From contig NGZR01000001.1 of NCBI GenBank assembly GCA_002197995.1, positions 13,845,501 to 13,909,500 on the forward strand: 64,000 bases of DNA, given 5' to 3'. This document shows, one piece after another, positions 10,716 to 23,249 of the stretch (the stretch's first letter is position 1; each line of letters starts with the position of its first letter). The notes beneath the pieces were generated by a model, which saw only the letters and a list, made by a program, of their open reading frames with translations, was not told the DNA's origin and made no database searches. This DNA comes from Gaeumannomyces sp. JS-464 (lineage: Eukaryota > Ascomycota > Sordariomycetes > Magnaporthales > Magnaporthaceae). The translations under genes were made by a program, and so were the position numbers.

Positions 10716-12734
10716 TGCTGCTTCCGCTTACGAAATCAGCATGGTGATTCGCCCATTCTCCTTTGCAAGTTAATGACTTGGATTCATCGAGAACTGACTG
10801 GTACATAGACTGCTATATGCTATGAGTGAAATCAAGTCAAATCTTGCTTTATGGAATCCGCCTACATCCATGTGTACATCGCGAAATAGTTTCTGCAAGG
10901 AGACACAGATTTACTGCTTGTTGGTGCCTAATAAAAGAGCACACACGGGAGAGGTTTTTTTTGGAGCTTCTGATCCCCTTTCGCGTTCCCTTGGTGATGA
11001 GTTTTGCAACTAGCGTTGTCAAAGGCGAGAAAGAAAGGGAAGCTCAAGAGATGAAACTATGGGTGTACCTCGTGGATAAGATGCTTCACCGACGATCCTT
11101 ACCAGTAACTTCAAATTATTAGACTCAATGAGAAGTTAAACTGTTTACTGTTTCCCTTAGCGATTAGATATTTGTTCGTCGTGACGGCCTTATTGACAAA
11201 TACCTAGTCATCATTATTGAGGGCCAATCTGGCAGGCGGTGCTTTTAAATAATTACATTCGCTAGGTGCTGTCGCCCGCCAACATTCGGAAAATCAAAGT
11301 TGTGGGTGTATGATTTTCTTATTTCCTTAGTGATCCCGGGCTTGTCAAACTCCATAAAACTAATGACCAAGGAGACTCGTTCGGGATAGCGTACTCAGGC
11401 AAGTAGTTTATTACGAGACGGCGAGGACAGAACTGAAGCCTTCTTCAGTGACTCGCGATAATTTCCCGCCACTGCCAAGTCTGATATACACGAAATATGA
11501 TGCTAGAGATCGACTGCCAGAAGGGCGGGAGTGTCGTTGCTATAATTTTCAAATAAAAGGGGGAACAAAATCGAAAGCATAAGAGGCGATGCTCTCCGCC
11601 GTGTTTGTCTCTTTTCCACTTACTGATAAACCAAAAGCTGTTGGACGTTAAGTTGATTTTTTTTCGTTTCCCCCATACTGGTTTTAAAAACCGTGGGTTT
11701 GGTGTAAAAGAAATTCTTAAACAAAGTATAAAAGTTTTGCAAAATTTAAGGAAAAAAGGAATCTTTAAACCGCCAAATGCCCCTTTTTAACTAAACCTCC
11801 CAGGTTTTTACGTGCACCTTTTAGTGAAGGCATTTTTAACGGTAAAAAAAATGGTAAAAGCCAAGAAAAAAATCAGTGTCGAACAGCCCCTTACGCAGGA
11901 GGTGTCAAAATGCAGTAGCAACATCCTACACCAACAGGTATAAGTCCTTCTCGCTGGGGGAAAGTGTAGGCCCCATTGGTTGGCAATTCCTCACACTAGG
12001 GGATGAGGATCGGTTCCTGTAGAGTGGGGTACCAACGAGTAGAGCAACAATGGCAACAAAAAAAAACGAAAAGAAAAGAAATTCTATTTCATTTCGTCCC
12101 TCGAGCAGCCTGCAGATTGTTGAGGTGGCAGCCTGGACGGTTCGGCATAGCCACGGGTTCAGTGGATTGATGTAGAATTACTTCCTGCGTCCGGGAGGGC
12201 AATTGGCGTCTGCATGAACAGGGCTGTCGCCCACGCGCAGGTGTAGAAAATGTCCTACAACACCCTCTATAATCATTTGGCCTGGACTACCTCCAATCCG
12301 CGGCATCTCGTAGCCAATCCGGCAGCCCAGGGCGCGGCATCAGCCATGCCCTAATTGACCTCGGATAGGGCTGTGCTGGTGACCGGCACCGTCCTGCCGT
12401 CGAGATTCGCCGACTAGGGCCTAGGCGGAGGGCAAAATGGAGGCCAGTTTCACGAAGTTCGGACAGGATCGTAGCTAAATGATAGAAGAAACACCAGCCA
12501 GAGGACGGGGTACAAATCCGGGTGGCAGCTCAATCCACAGTCCACCCGCCTTCTTCCATTCCTGACGGTCATCATCCTACCATCTCACCAAGAACCATCG
12601 GAGGCAAGATGCGGCCGACATCAGGTACTGGAAACCAGCAAAGCCCAAACAACGGCGGCACTGAGGCGGGGCCTATGTTTGGAGCGACGACGCGGGCAAT
12701 GTATTTGGTCGGCTGGACGGAGAAGTAGAAGGGC
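10716..12734. other. Intergenic, AT-richer
   Basis: Two kilobases of lower GC content, lowest around 11140-11900, with homopolymer A and T runs. It may be a decayed repeat, but I saw no terminal repeats or coding relics. The region 12520-12730 may hold 5' coding sequence of the downstream zinc-finger gene in shifted frames. Confidence 0.4.
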
Positions 12735-13498
12735 TTGAGGAGTCCAGATCCTCGGAGACGGAGTCCGGAGCTGTGCTTTGGTCGGCTCCGGACGCACATC
12801 AGTACCAGAACGACGACCAGCACCAGAACGACGCCCAGTATCAGACAGACGCCAGACAGCAACATCAGCTGGCAGTCGGATTTCTTGCCTGGATCAGGAC
12901 ACGATCTCACCAGCCAGTCCCTCCAGCAATACGCTGACGGCACGCAGCTCCCTTCTGACGCGACGCCTTCGATCGTGTCTGTCTACGGGTCAACATCCAT
13001 ACTGCCTCTCCCTCTATTGAGTGTCAGCGATCAGTTAGTGAGTGTGGACACGCAGGCTACAGCACGGTAGGTTTGAACACTCCATCCTCACAAGGGCCTG
13101 CGCGAGGGCGTACAGAACCCCTGGCTGACGAGATGGTTCATCGGCGCGATGTCCCCGTGTGCAGGCTGGCCCAGGGCCGCCACCAGTGCGCCGCCTGTCG
13201 TCGCGAGTTCCCCAGCAACAACAAGCTCGCCCGGCACATCCGCGAGCAGCACTGGCCGTACCGCTACCGGTGCTGGTGCGGCTCTACCCACGGCCGCAAG
13301 GACAACCATCTTCGGCATCTGGGCAAGCACGACACGCGCGGTGAGCACTGCACCCCCGCGACCGTCCGGTCGTCCATGGTGTGCGGGTTCTGCGGATGGA
13401 CGACCGGCGATGAATGCTCGCACCGGATCCATGTGCAGAGCTGCGGCGATGGGCTGCGGGGAAGACCCCCCGTGGGGAGGAGGGGTGTTGCCAAGTAA
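12735..13498 (+). CDS. C2H2-type zinc-finger protein, 5' end unresolved
   Basis: Likely nuclear DNA-binding protein. A GTAGGT donor after 13066 joins in frame to 13165 (acceptor GTGCAG). Exon 2 reads LAQGRHQCAACRREFPSNN and carries one classical finger (C-x2-C-x12-H-x4-H, HQCAAC to HIREQH), a variant C-x-C finger (CWCGSTHGRKDNHLRHLGKH) and a third C-x2-C...H-x4-C finger (CGFCGW to HVQSC). The protein ends with a basic tail at 13498. Upstream, the frame leading into the intron is Ser/Thr/Gln-rich and opens at 12735 without an ATG. An alternative frame at 12665-12890 has Asp/Gln-rich sequence that looks coding (HQYQNDDQHQNDAQYQ). A frame break in exon 1 is therefore likely and the true start is unknown. 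Confidence 0.6.
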
Positions 13499-15132
13499 GG
13501 GTTTCCGCTTGAGGCCCATTGAGTCTGTTCGGATGGGGGACGGAGTGCTCCTCGGGGACGACTTGTGGACGGGCCGGCGTGCGGAATGAACGTCTAAAAC
13601 CCGTGCCTGGCCGATTCAACATCGGTTAGCGTGTTGTGTGTTGAACAATCCGAATTCCCAGTTTTCTTTCCAGAATCCGTACAGTTCTTCGGCGCACCCA
13701 GGACTTTCTCTCCCCTGGGGTGTTACTCGCGATATACGTACCCTGTAAGAGCTTTTGAGGTGGTGTGGGTGCCTCTGAGGCACGGCGCATTGGCAGTCCA
13801 TTCAGCCTTCGTGGTATGCACCTGTAGGTACCCGCAGGCAGACAGCTCAAGATTGGCCATGTGAGTTCAGCCGCAGGGACAGGGATTAACAAGGATTACT
13901 CCTGATCTGTGGCCCTTTCTCGGTTTGGCGTACGACGACAAATTAGGGGCCTTGAACCTTCTAAATAGGTAGGTAGGTATGCACGGGCGGCACTGGAGAG
14001 AGAAGCACTGTATGTAGATCACCTCTGCAGTGATGGCAGGCGGTTGCCGGGGCGAAGGAGATGCGCGGCCGCCAGGATCTTCAAAGGGACTGGATAGAGT
14101 AGTTGTAAGCGAGTGTGATATGGAAGGTTGATAGGAGGGTAAAGATTGTGCGAAGTAGAATGTTGCTCTACGATAGCCGGTCTCTCCTGTGGCGTGACGA
14201 AGGAGGGATGTTCATGGTAAGCGTCGGACACATCGACAGGTGGCAGGCACGGAAATATATAGGCATGAACTGGGACGTGGCGCTATGAAATCTTGGATTT
14301 GGTGCTCGCAGTGGTTCGCCGCTGCCTTCATTTATGTCGATGGCCATTATAATTGAGGTTGCCTTTCGTCGCCTTTCTCACCGTTGGTCCCTAGCAGGTC
14401 GCCTTTTCCATCCTGCGCCCCAGGCACGCTATGTGCCTGTTTCCTCGCCTCTTTTCGTTACTAGTCAGGTTGTGAGACAGCCTCCTACGGTTTCCATGTG
14501 TAAAAAATGGCCTCCCTTGCATCAAATGGCCTCACGGCCCCGTCGGTGCCACTGCGAACGAACGTGCATCAGCTGGAATTGCAGTTTTGGGGCTGTGCGC
14601 TATAAACGCACCAATGGAGAGCACTGAGGCGCCCAGGGCCATGTAGAGCAATTGGCCTGCAGCACAGCATGCGTCATTGGCCCGCGTAAAAGCCCGATGT
14701 CAGCCACGGGAGGCCAATAATTAAGGTGATCTGCCGAATGGCCTGCCCGGCGTATTTCTTTCGCCCATCTACTCAACGCTACAGGCCCATGGTGTGTAGG
14801 TGCCTCTTTCCCGGCCACTCACAAGCGTATAATCCTAGCGTCGTGACGCATCTAGAGCATCTGCTCGGGCACCAGAAGGAGCAAGACCTCGTCAGGCACG
14901 TACCTAAAGTAGGTACCTCGTAGGTAATTAGTTGCCTAGGTAGGTACCTATGCCTCATAACCAGCATTCTATCTAGCCGCAACATACGCCCCATGGAAAC
15001 CCTACAAGCTTGTGTGGTTATATTTAGTCAATTAGATCAGGCAGCCATCAATCATCACCGCCGGCCTGGTTCTAGCTAGGATGTTAATAAGAGAGCACAT
15101 CCCCTATCCTTGCCCGTCAATGGCTTGTGCCC
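13499..15132. other. Intergenic, about 1.6 kb
   Basis: Contains clusters of GGTAGG/GGTACCTA words (13969-13980 and the denser block annotated separately) but no recognisable gene. Confidence 0.45.
14897..14952. repeat. Cluster of GTACCTA/TAGGTAC palindromic words
   Basis: Within about 55 bases the words GGTACCT and TAGGTACC occur repeatedly in both orientations, in a pattern such as GTAGGTACCTCGTAGG and CTAGGTAGGTACCTA. The self-complementary unit AGGTACCT lets the segment fold. Similar words recur more weakly elsewhere in the window, including the solo LTR at 30309-30756. Function unknown. Confidence 0.5.
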
Positions 15133-15920
15133 TTACGCCAGCAGCAGAGTCCCTCCCGCCAGGACAGCGGCGCCGCCTGCCAGGGCGGCGTTCTGTGTAG
15201 CGCGTGGCACGCCAGTGCCTTTCGAACGGGTGGTGGTAGGTCCCACTGGGATCTAATCAGGCGTCAAATCGTCAGCTCTGGCCTTAACGCTTCAGTCTAC
15301 CTTGCCCTTGGAAGCAACCCGACAAGGGTTCGTGCCCCGACGGCACGAGAGGCAGTAGAAAAAAAAAGAGAGCAAGCACTTACAGTGCCGTCCACGATCA
15401 CGACGGGGACCTGAGTTATCTTTACGCCAGGCGTTGTGAACGAGCCCTGCATCGTTGCCGTCGTCGACGTGGAGTCGTCCCTGGAGCTGAGGCTCGACGA
15501 CCAAGACCCCGAGCACGACGCCGTCGAGCGGGCCGTGTCGAGGGAGCACTTTGCCGACATGCTCATCTGGGCCCTGACGCGCTCCTCGCCGTCCTTGGAG
15601 AACCTGCCGCTATTGCTGATGTCGTACAGCACCTCGCTGTCCTCGTGCGCCAGCCTGTCGATGACCTTGACCGCGTCCCACCAGTCCACGAGGTAGGGGT
15701 CCCGGGTGCCGGTGGGCTGGGCGACGATGTAGGTCGTGGCGAGGCTGTGCCCCACCACGCGCGCCGTCAGGGTCGGGGGGAACGTCGTGAGCGGCCCGCC
15801 CTGGATGAACCAGACGCTGGTCGTGGCGCCCTTTGGAGGCTGCTCGGTGGCGCTGGTCCTTTGCGCCGAGGCGTAGCCGAGCATGGCATGGAGGACGACG
15901 AGCTTGGCGTGAAGCTTCAT
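15133..15920 (-). CDS. GPI-anchored cell-surface protein
   Basis: Two exons, 15920-15384 and 15252-15133, encode about 218 residues; splicing from GTAAGT to ATTAG keeps the frame. The N terminus is a signal peptide (MKLHAKLVVLHAMLGYASAQ). The ectodomain begins TTSVWFIQGG, a pattern common in small fungal wall proteins of unknown function, has a single pair of cysteines near residues 134 and 144 (AKCSLDTARSTASC), and is Ser/Thr-rich afterwards. Exon 2 gives the GPI signal: a small-residue site near TQNAALAGG, then the hydrophobic end AVLAGGTLLLA directly before the stop. It is expected at the plasma membrane or cell wall. The frame is intact. Confidence 0.75.
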
Positions 15921-17561
15921 TCTGTTGGAATGTGCTTTTTACTTGCGAGCAGAATTGGTGCTTGGTTTGGGATGTAGTGACTGTGCACAGCTCTCGACGA
16001 CGGCGTGGTGTCGATGGTTTTATATGCCGGCGTAGATTCCGTAAGATTTGCTGGTGGTCAGTCCCCTCGGCCACTCTGTTATATCCGCCACCTTCAGGGC
16101 GACAAGCTGACGCCCAGACTTTGTCCCCCTTGTTGTATCCTCTTTTAGGGAGGAAGGTCAGCTGGCGGCGGGGTGCTCGGTTGGCCATGTCACGGGCCTC
16201 CGCTGGGTCGGCTCTCCCAATTGACCCTCGCAGCGTCTAGGGGTGCTGTGCTGCCGTTACGGAATGCGAAGTGCGAGATCATGTTGCGGGAGAGTCCGAG
16301 ATGCGACGAGGGACTACCGGAAAGGCCGACTCTGGACGGAGATTTTCAGGCACCAAAATAAACTGCGTCCGCATATCCAGGCAGCGTCAATCGGAACCCG
16401 GTCGGCTCCAGGATACTTCAAGCGCGGGCATGTTCGTGGAATTCCTTTATAGGGCGTTGTTCATACACCAAGTACACCTCGCTGATTTGTGTCGTTGGGT
16501 AGGTCCACATGTAAGCTGCGCGGTGCTCCCATAGGCGTGCGTGCTGCTAATAAAACTGGTTGACAACTGCAGTTGGCGAATGTGGCTGCCACCGCCGCCT
16601 GTCCGCGCAAGGCTTGACAACGGCCATCATTGCATGCGGTTTACGTCTGGGGTTGTGTCGGGTTCCCAGGCGGCCACGGCAGCCAACAAGGAAGCCCTAA
16701 CACTGTGGGGAAGAGGTTCAGCTCTGTGCGCATGTGGCCATCATCCTGGCGCGCCTGGGATTCGATCATGGCAGCACGGCGGGCGCTCGCAGGGCTCCTT
16801 CTATTGGACGACAGCTCGTTTCTGCCGCTGTGGCCCTGTGGCGCAGCTCTCAACCTTGACCGCGCCTGGAGAATCCCATGATGCAGCATCAGAGGGAAGA
16901 CTCGTTCTCGTGGCTTCCATCCCAAACCATCAGTCGAATCCCACAAACAAGACACACTCAGAAGAAGACATGACGAAGCATTGCTACCAGATTGCTACCG
17001 GTATACGCACATGTAGTATCTATGGTCTAAAAACGGAGGAGCGCCAGCTCGTAGACACTCTGGCTACCTATCGTAGTCCTCCCCGTAGTCGCCCTCGCCC
17101 ATGTTATGCCAGGACTTCTAGCCGCCGATCAGCCACCCAGGGCCCACACGCCCCAGCTGTTGGCCACATTCTCTGACCGGCATGCCTAGTGGTAGGCACA
17201 ACAACTTGTGGGTTGAGGACTAGTGCACGTCCGTTTTCCGGCTGAACCTGGATGGCATCTAGCATCGAGCGCCACCTTCCCGTGTCGACAACAGCACGCG
17301 TGAAAAAAAAAATTTACTGGAAGAAACGCAAGCACGCGTGACACCCCGCTCCCTGTTTTGTTCGCGATCCCGGCACCAACCTAGGTAGAATTCAGGTGAC
17401 ACGGATACACACATTTGTGTAAGTCTGCCTCTCGAAGTCGATACCGCGTACGGCCCATGGCTGATATAAAGCGGGATCCCCATGCCGGTCTTTAGGTCTT
17501 TGTGTCATCGTTATCTTCCGTCTTGCCAGTCTCAGCCAGGCCTCTATCGATATCAACAAAC
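15921..17561. other. Intergenic, divergent between GPI protein and exonuclease genes
   Basis: About 1.6 kb. A TATA-like GATATAAA lies near 17462-17469, roughly 90 bases before the exonuclease ATG. No gene recognised. Confidence 0.45.
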
Positions 17562-18293
17562 ATGCCCGCTCCCGCGGCAACCCCGGCCGTCGTCGCCTCG
17601 GAAGAGGAGCTTCGCGTCTTCCTCTCCTCGATCCCACAGAGAAGCACGCTGTATCTGGATCTCGAGGGGAAGAACCTCAGCCGCAACGGGACGCTCACCA
17701 TCCTCACCGTCCTCGCCCGCCCCACTTCCAAGACGAGCCTCATCGACGTCCAGACCCTCGGCGACGCCGCCTTCACCACCCCGGACGGCGCCGGCAGGAC
17801 GCTCAAGGACATCCTCGAGGACCCGAGCATCCCCAAGTGCCTCTGGGACGTGCGCAACGACGCCGACGCCCTCTGGTCGCACCACGGCGTCCGCCTCGCC
17901 GGCGTCGTCGACGTGCAGCTGCTCGAGAACGCGTCGCGCCGCGGCGACAGGACGTGCCTGCGCGGGCTCGACCGGTGCGTCGAGCGGGACCTGCCGTCAC
18001 TGCGCCGTAGGGAGCGCGACCGCTGGGCCCAGGCCAAGCGGGACGGCCGCGCCCTCATGGCCGCCGACGCCTTCTCGCGCCGGCCCCTGGACGCGACGAC
18101 GGTCCGGTACTGCGCCGGCGACGTCGCGCACCTGCCCGCGCTGCGGGACCTGTACGCCACGAGGCTCGACGCCCGGTGGATGGAGAGGGCGCGCGTCGAG
18201 AGCGCCCGGCCCGTCGACGAGGCCTGCGGCCCGGACTACCAGCCGCAGTCCGAGGACAAGAAGTTCGGCCCGTGGGGCTCTGGGGGAGACTGA
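17562..18293 (+). CDS. 3'-5' exonuclease, DEDDy (RNase D-like) type
   Basis: Single-exon gene for 243 residues. The start is the ATG at 17562, which has a good context (AACAAACATG); upstream in-frame codons lack ATG. The exonuclease fold is marked by Exo I in TLYLDLEGKNLS (Asp and Glu metal ligands), Exo II in LWDVRNDADALW (catalytic Asp) and Exo III in VRYCAGDVAHL, where Tyr four residues before Asp makes it DEDDy. These residues bind two metal ions that cleave 3'-terminal nucleotides. There is no HRDC domain, unlike full-length RNase D or Rrp6, so it resembles the compact stand-alone fungal members. No signal peptide. Substrate (RNA or DNA) unknown. The frame is intact. Confidence 0.85.
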   Translation: MPAPAATPAVVASEEELRVFLSSIPQRSTLYLDLEGKNLSRNGTLTILTVLARPTSKTSLIDVQTLGDAAFTTPDGAGRTLKDILEDPSIPKCLWDVRNDADALWSHHGVRLAGVVDVQLLENASRRGDRTCLRGLDRCVERDLPSLRRRERDRWAQAKRDGRALMAADAFSRRPLDATTVRYCAGDVAHLPALRDLYATRLDARWMERARVESARPVDEACGPDYQPQSEDKKFGPWGSGGD

Positions 18294-18731
18294 GAAGTTG
18301 CTATCGTTGGACGACTACCTACGATATGCTCCAGCATGACGCCGCCGAGTACAACCCGGAAAACGATATCCAACATTAGCTTCGGAAAATGCTTGGCATT
18401 GCTCTGCTCAGTATGGTCGTGGGCATTTGGCACATTCGCCAGGGAAGTACCCGTTGCCACCGCCAGGACCATAGAGGTACCCCGGGTACCATCACATGTC
18501 CATCACTTACATTTTGAGGATTCCTGGATAGGCGAAGCGGTCGGGGTAGATGATACGCAGACTTCCCAGAGTTCATAGTGGTCTGGCATGGCGCATCTCT
18601 CGACAATAAATAGTTGACCACATCGTTTGTTCAAGACGAGTCTCAAATTATTTCTAAACAGTTACATCGAAACAAAAAATGCTTTCGTGCTAAAATCGGA
18701 CGCGTGTCACGTGCGTAGACACCCCCTCTCT
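18294..18731. other. Short convergent intergenic region
   Basis: Holds the 3' ends of the exonuclease and permease genes. No feature recognised. Confidence 0.45.
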
Positions 18732-20579
18732 CTACCACATCTTCTCCCAGGTCCTCCGCAGGAAGCTCATCTCGGCCAGGCGCGCCTTGACGTTCTCCTG
18801 GATGCCGCCCTCCTCCCAGTGCCTGCACTCCTCGTCGACCTCCTTCTTGCCCGAGATCAGGTCGGCCTCGGCCGGGTTGACGAGGCTGGTCTTCTTGAAG
18901 ACCTTGTAGCCGACGAACATGAGGATGCCAAAGGGGAAGGCGAAGTAGGCGGTGACGAAGTCGCGGTACCTGAACGGCGAGAAGGTGTCGAAGCCGACGA
19001 ACAGCACGGCCGTGCAGCCCAGGACGAGGGCCAGGTAGCTCGTGTAGGGGGTGAGGGGCGCCAAGTAGGGCAGGGTGGCCGGATCCATGCCCTGGGCGTT
19101 GCGGGCGCGGTAGAAGCCGACGTAGGCGATCATCATCATGGTGTAGGTCATGATGAGGGCCGTGGTGGTCAGGTCGACGAACCAGAAGAAGACGGTGACG
19201 GCCGAGTCGGAGGCGACGAGGAAGGTGATGCACGAGATGAGCGACACGCCCACGACGCAGTAAATGGGCACGCCGTCCTTGGTGCACTTGAGGAAGATCT
19301 TGGGCGCCTGGTTGTCGCGCGCCAGGCCGTACAGCGTGCGGCTGGCCGAGTAGAGGTAGGCGTTGCCGCACGACCAGCCCGACAGCATGATGGCGGCGTT
19401 GATGATGTGGGGGAGGACGCTGATGCCCATTCGCTCGATGCCGACGACCCAGGGGCTCGAGAAGGCGCCGGGCTTCCTGTTCTTGATGGCGTCGAGAAGG
19501 CCCGGGTCGACGGAGCTGCAGATGATGCCGACGCAGAGGACGCCGATGACGTAGAATCCAACCAGGCGGTAGAAGACGAGGTTGGCAACGCGCGGGATGG
19601 TGTAGCGCGGGTTCTGGATCTCACCGGCCGCGAGGGCGATCATGTCGGGGCCCGCGATGGTGAATCCGGCGTAGATAACGACCTTCCACCAGCCCAGGAA
19701 GTTGCCAGTGGAACCCTCGGCGAGGTAGGGGTGGATGAAGTTGCCGTTGCCCCAGTTGCGGAACCCGTAGGCGTCGCCCTGCGGGTTGCCGCCGGCCATG
19801 GTGATGATGGTGATCAGGATGAGGCCGAAGAGAAGCAGGACTTTTGTGGAGGCCATGATGAACTCGGCCTCGCCGTACCACTTAACAGCTATCACGTTGA
19901 CAATGATGCACGAGAACATGGCAACGGCGATCCATGCGGCTGGGTTCGTGTTGGGGTCCCAGTACTGGATGATGGTGGCAATGGCCGAGTTACTCGGTGC
20001 AAACAAGCATGAGGCCAGCGAAGAAATACGTCCAGCCCATGGCAAAGCCAAGGGCCGGGTCGACGAAGCGGCTCGCGAGCTCGAAGATGGAGCCGCGGAT
20101 CGGCAGGTAGGCGCACATCTCGGCAACGCACAGGTTGAGCGGCCAGATGTAGAGAAGTCCCCAGAACATGTAGCCAAGAACAAGCGACAGCGGCCCGGCC
20201 TTGGTAAGCACGCCGCCGATTCCGATCCCTGTTTGCGAGTGATTTTTCGTCAGCGAATCAGAACCACCAAAATCTCGGACTGGCTGCCGGCGCGCCACCG
20301 CAGACAAGCGACAGCCGGCATCGCGGGGGAGGCGGCGTGGGGGGGATCCCCGGGAAAGGGGTGGTCAGCTTACAGAGCCCCGTTCCAATAGAGCCGCCGA
20401 TGGCCATGAGCTGGACGTGGCGGGGGCTCAAGCCGCGCTGGGGTCTCGCCGTACTGGGTGGCGATGGCCGCGCCGCCCTCGTTGGAGACGACGCCGCCGA
20501 CCTGGATGTCGGAGGGGGCGCTGCCGCTAGGCGAGCGGCCCAGGCCGATGGTTTTCTCATCGGGCGGTGCGGCGCCCAT
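18732..20579 (-). CDS. Amino-acid permease (APC superfamily, YAT type)
   Basis: Plasma-membrane amino-acid importer with about 12 membrane segments. The start is the ATG at 20579 (MGAAPPDEKTIG). Exon 1 ends at 20374 and exon 2 starts at 20228, joining to give AIGGSIGTGL followed by WIGIGGVLTKAGPLSL, the family signature at TM1. Later hallmarks are KWYGEAEFIMASTK, GFTIAGPDMIALAAGE and NAAIMLSGWSCGNAYLY. The cytosolic C terminus contains RRTWEKMW. Two single-base insertions break the frame: near 20440-20443 (a run of four C on the coding strand where three are expected) and near 19990 (GAGTAACTC where GAGTACTC is expected, inside LVCTEYSAIATI). Correct at both points and the protein is full-length, about 560 residues, so these look like sequence errors. 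Confidence 0.88.
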
Positions 20580-23249
20580 GGTTGCTGCTGCGACGGGGCG
20601 TCGGGGGAGGCTGGTTCTGGTCTGGTGGCAGGGACTCCTCGCAGAGATGGTTCCAGGCTGGGCTCCGCGAGCTGCTGGGACTGGGCGTGGCGAGGGAGAG
20701 CGAGGAAGGGCCTGGGCGAGCGGCGAGCTGGGCACGGCGGGGAGGAGGCTATTTATGCCTGCTGGCGCGGCCCCTACCTATCTTGCCCAATCTCGTCGAT
20801 CCCCGCTCGACGGCTGCGTGTAGTTGACTCGGGCCGGCCGGGTGCAGCGGTCATCCTCGGGCCCTGCTAGGGCGTCGCGGGCAGCGCGCGAACGGCTCAC
20901 TGCGACCTGGATGTCCCCTCCACCGCCAGGCGTCGGGTTCCACTGGACGGCGCTGCTGGAGCAGAGACCCGCATCTTTGCGCATCACTGATCTTTCGACG
21001 AAAATTAGGGGGCAAATGGGCGACGATAAGGACGGGGCGGGTAAGAGTGGAAGCAGTTCAACGCGCTGGACTGCCCGCCCATATCTCTGGAGGGGCCCCG
21101 CTCCTCGGTTTAGGTTATCTGGATGGAAAACTGGAGCAGTCGAGCGACGCGTGCACGGCGCCGCCGTCCATTCCCCCGGGCTGACTGCGTGGGTAGCATG
21201 TTGGCGCCTGCCAGGCCATGACTCGGGTGCTCGCGGCGCGCCTCTCATTTCCAATCGTTGCCCTGTTGCGACACCGAGCTTTTCCATGATGGAAGCCCGA
21301 GGCATTTCGTGGTTCGATACCCCAACATTTGGCCACTGCGCTACCCCATATCCATTACGTACAGAATTGACAGCAAAATCTGGAGTAGAAGCGCGCCCCG
21401 ACTTTGTCCGCCGGTTTTCGGCTGGTGCTCTTGGCCTGCGCCCAGGTCGCCGTTCCGACGTGCCCCAAAAACAAACCGCTGATCGTCTCCATCGCCGCCC
21501 CTGTCCCGCTCCTCTGCTTGAGCTTCGCCCAGATTGCCGGTCGGTGGGACCCAGAACGCCCCGGTTTTACGCTTGTACTTTCCTGATCTGGCTCTTTTCT
21601 CCTGGGCCATTTCATTCCTTCTCATCTGCTTGGTTTTTGCTGTCTTTGCGCCAGCAGCCAGCCAGAGCATGCGACGTCCGTAGCTAGCCTCAACCTTGAC
21701 GCCCCGAATGTCGCCCTCCCCGCAACGAGGCCAGCTCCTCTGGGGTACTTGGGACACGCGACGAGGACCCCTGGTGATGGCTGGGGAGCAAGTCGCAGGC
21801 TCGTGATCCATCCGGCTCGTGTCCGAGAACCGGCGCGCCCTTGTATCAAGTTCCTGGGCGTCTCCAATTTCCCACATGGAGCCACTTTCTTGTCTACCCC
21901 AGAGCCCGCGAGATACGGAACTCCATGCCACGGATCACTATCATCAGCTGAACTGGCCTATCTCGGTATCAACACCATGACGCAACCCAGTGTACGCCTT
22001 GGGTCAAGTCGACAGCGTCGGCATGTCCGCGTCGTTCGACTGCCTTGTCCATCTTCCGAGCATTATCTTTCGGCGGGGCCGGCAACAATCAATAGTCACC
22101 CCAAGCCAGAGAGAGCCGATCCTAGTCTAGACCGTACGCCGTCTCGACGCGCCTATGTAGGTGCAAGTCTCTTGGCAAACACAGGGCAAAAGAGCCGCAT
22201 CGTCGTGGTACGGGTTGGACATTCCCGATATGGAAGTTGTCCGTAGGTTTGTTCGTTGCCAACTAGCGTGCGTCAACGGCTTTGCCCGGCCCTGGCATGC
22301 CCGGCCACGTGCCAACCCTCGGCCCAGTCCCTGTTCGTCGCTGGCCATTTGTGCCTGGGCAATTTCTCACATTCGCGCACCAACACCACTCACCCCTTGC
22401 TTCCAGCCCCCGCTCGCTGTGATTCCCCAGGCTCTCTTGATGTCGTCCTTTCCTGTCAAGTAACGAGGGATGGCAGAACGCATGTCCTTCAGCTGGGTCT
22501 CCTCGATCATTCCACTCCTCGACTCTCGGGTTACCCTGTACCCTGTATCCCTTTGTCAATCGTGTCCCCCGGAAAGCGAAATGTCGAGCCGCATGTCGCA
22601 CCAGGTGGTGGGAGAGCAAAGACGCCAAACACAAAGAAACATCAACCAAATCACCAGGCTAAACAAAGACACCTCAGCCCATCCAATTCCTCTTCACGCA
22701 TTGCGGAAGCAGGTGTGTGGCTTTGCACCGCCACACTGTAGCATAGCACAGGTGCTCTCCTCGGCCGCGCGCGCAACGCGGAAGAAACCTCCGTCGTCGC
22801 GCTTTTCGATGCGACGGGTGTCTTGACGGGGGCCCGGGTACGGCAGCCGGCCGCAAGCGCGACGTGGGTTCAACCCGCTGCCGGATATGGTGCGGCTGAA
22901 GGCAAACTTCAAGTGAAGCCGACCAAGCTGATCTCGCGTTTCTTGACCGCTTGCGCCTCTCTGCTAAACATACCCATTCTACATCGCCTGGTGGTCCGTC
23001 ACACCTGAGTTGCGCCCTTTATTTGCTTGCGCCCGCTGGCTATCCCAGCCATGCGCGCCGTTCGCCTAGCCGCGGGCGCGCTTCACCTGTCAAGAGAATG
23101 TCAATCTGCAGCTCCGGGGAAGCCCAGCCATGACCTCCCTCCGATTACCCAACACTTTCGAGACGTCGCGCGTGTCGAGAAGCGCCAGGTCGAGAGCATT
23201 ACCGCCAGGAAGGACTTTTTAGCCTGGAGGTCAGGCGCAGATAACACTT
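20580..23249. other. Large intergenic region
   Basis: About 2.7 kb, GC-rich on the left, without a convincing gene. A short minus-strand stretch at 22694-22903 reads like an exon of a secreted peptide (dibasic KR followed by a Cys-containing end) but has no ATG. The frame at 20824-21687 has no domain and low-complexity character. Confidence 0.4.

Noticed and set aside
16541..17176. 211-codon plus-strand frame in the gap before the exonuclease gene
   Set aside because: No domain, no signal or membrane features, and no coding-like codon bias compared with neighbours.
18627..20012. 461-codon open frame on the plus strand opposite the permease
   Set aside because: Mirror of a GC3-rich gene; composition is Val/Asp/Gly/His-rich without domains, and the permease on the other strand explains the conservation pattern.
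21312..21350. GGTTCGATACCCC and TAGCGCAGTGG resembling tRNA internal promoters
   Set aside because: The two boxes lie on opposite strands and the T stem does not form.
20824..21687. 287-codon plus-strand frame in the gap right of the permease
   Set aside because: No domain, no splice signals, irregular composition; long frames are common by chance in this GC-rich DNA.
22694..22903. Minus-strand stretch with RRIEKRDDGG and STCAMLQC, like an exon of a processed secreted peptide
   Set aside because: No ATG, no signal peptide found, and a stop lies just upstream; kept only as a weak lead.
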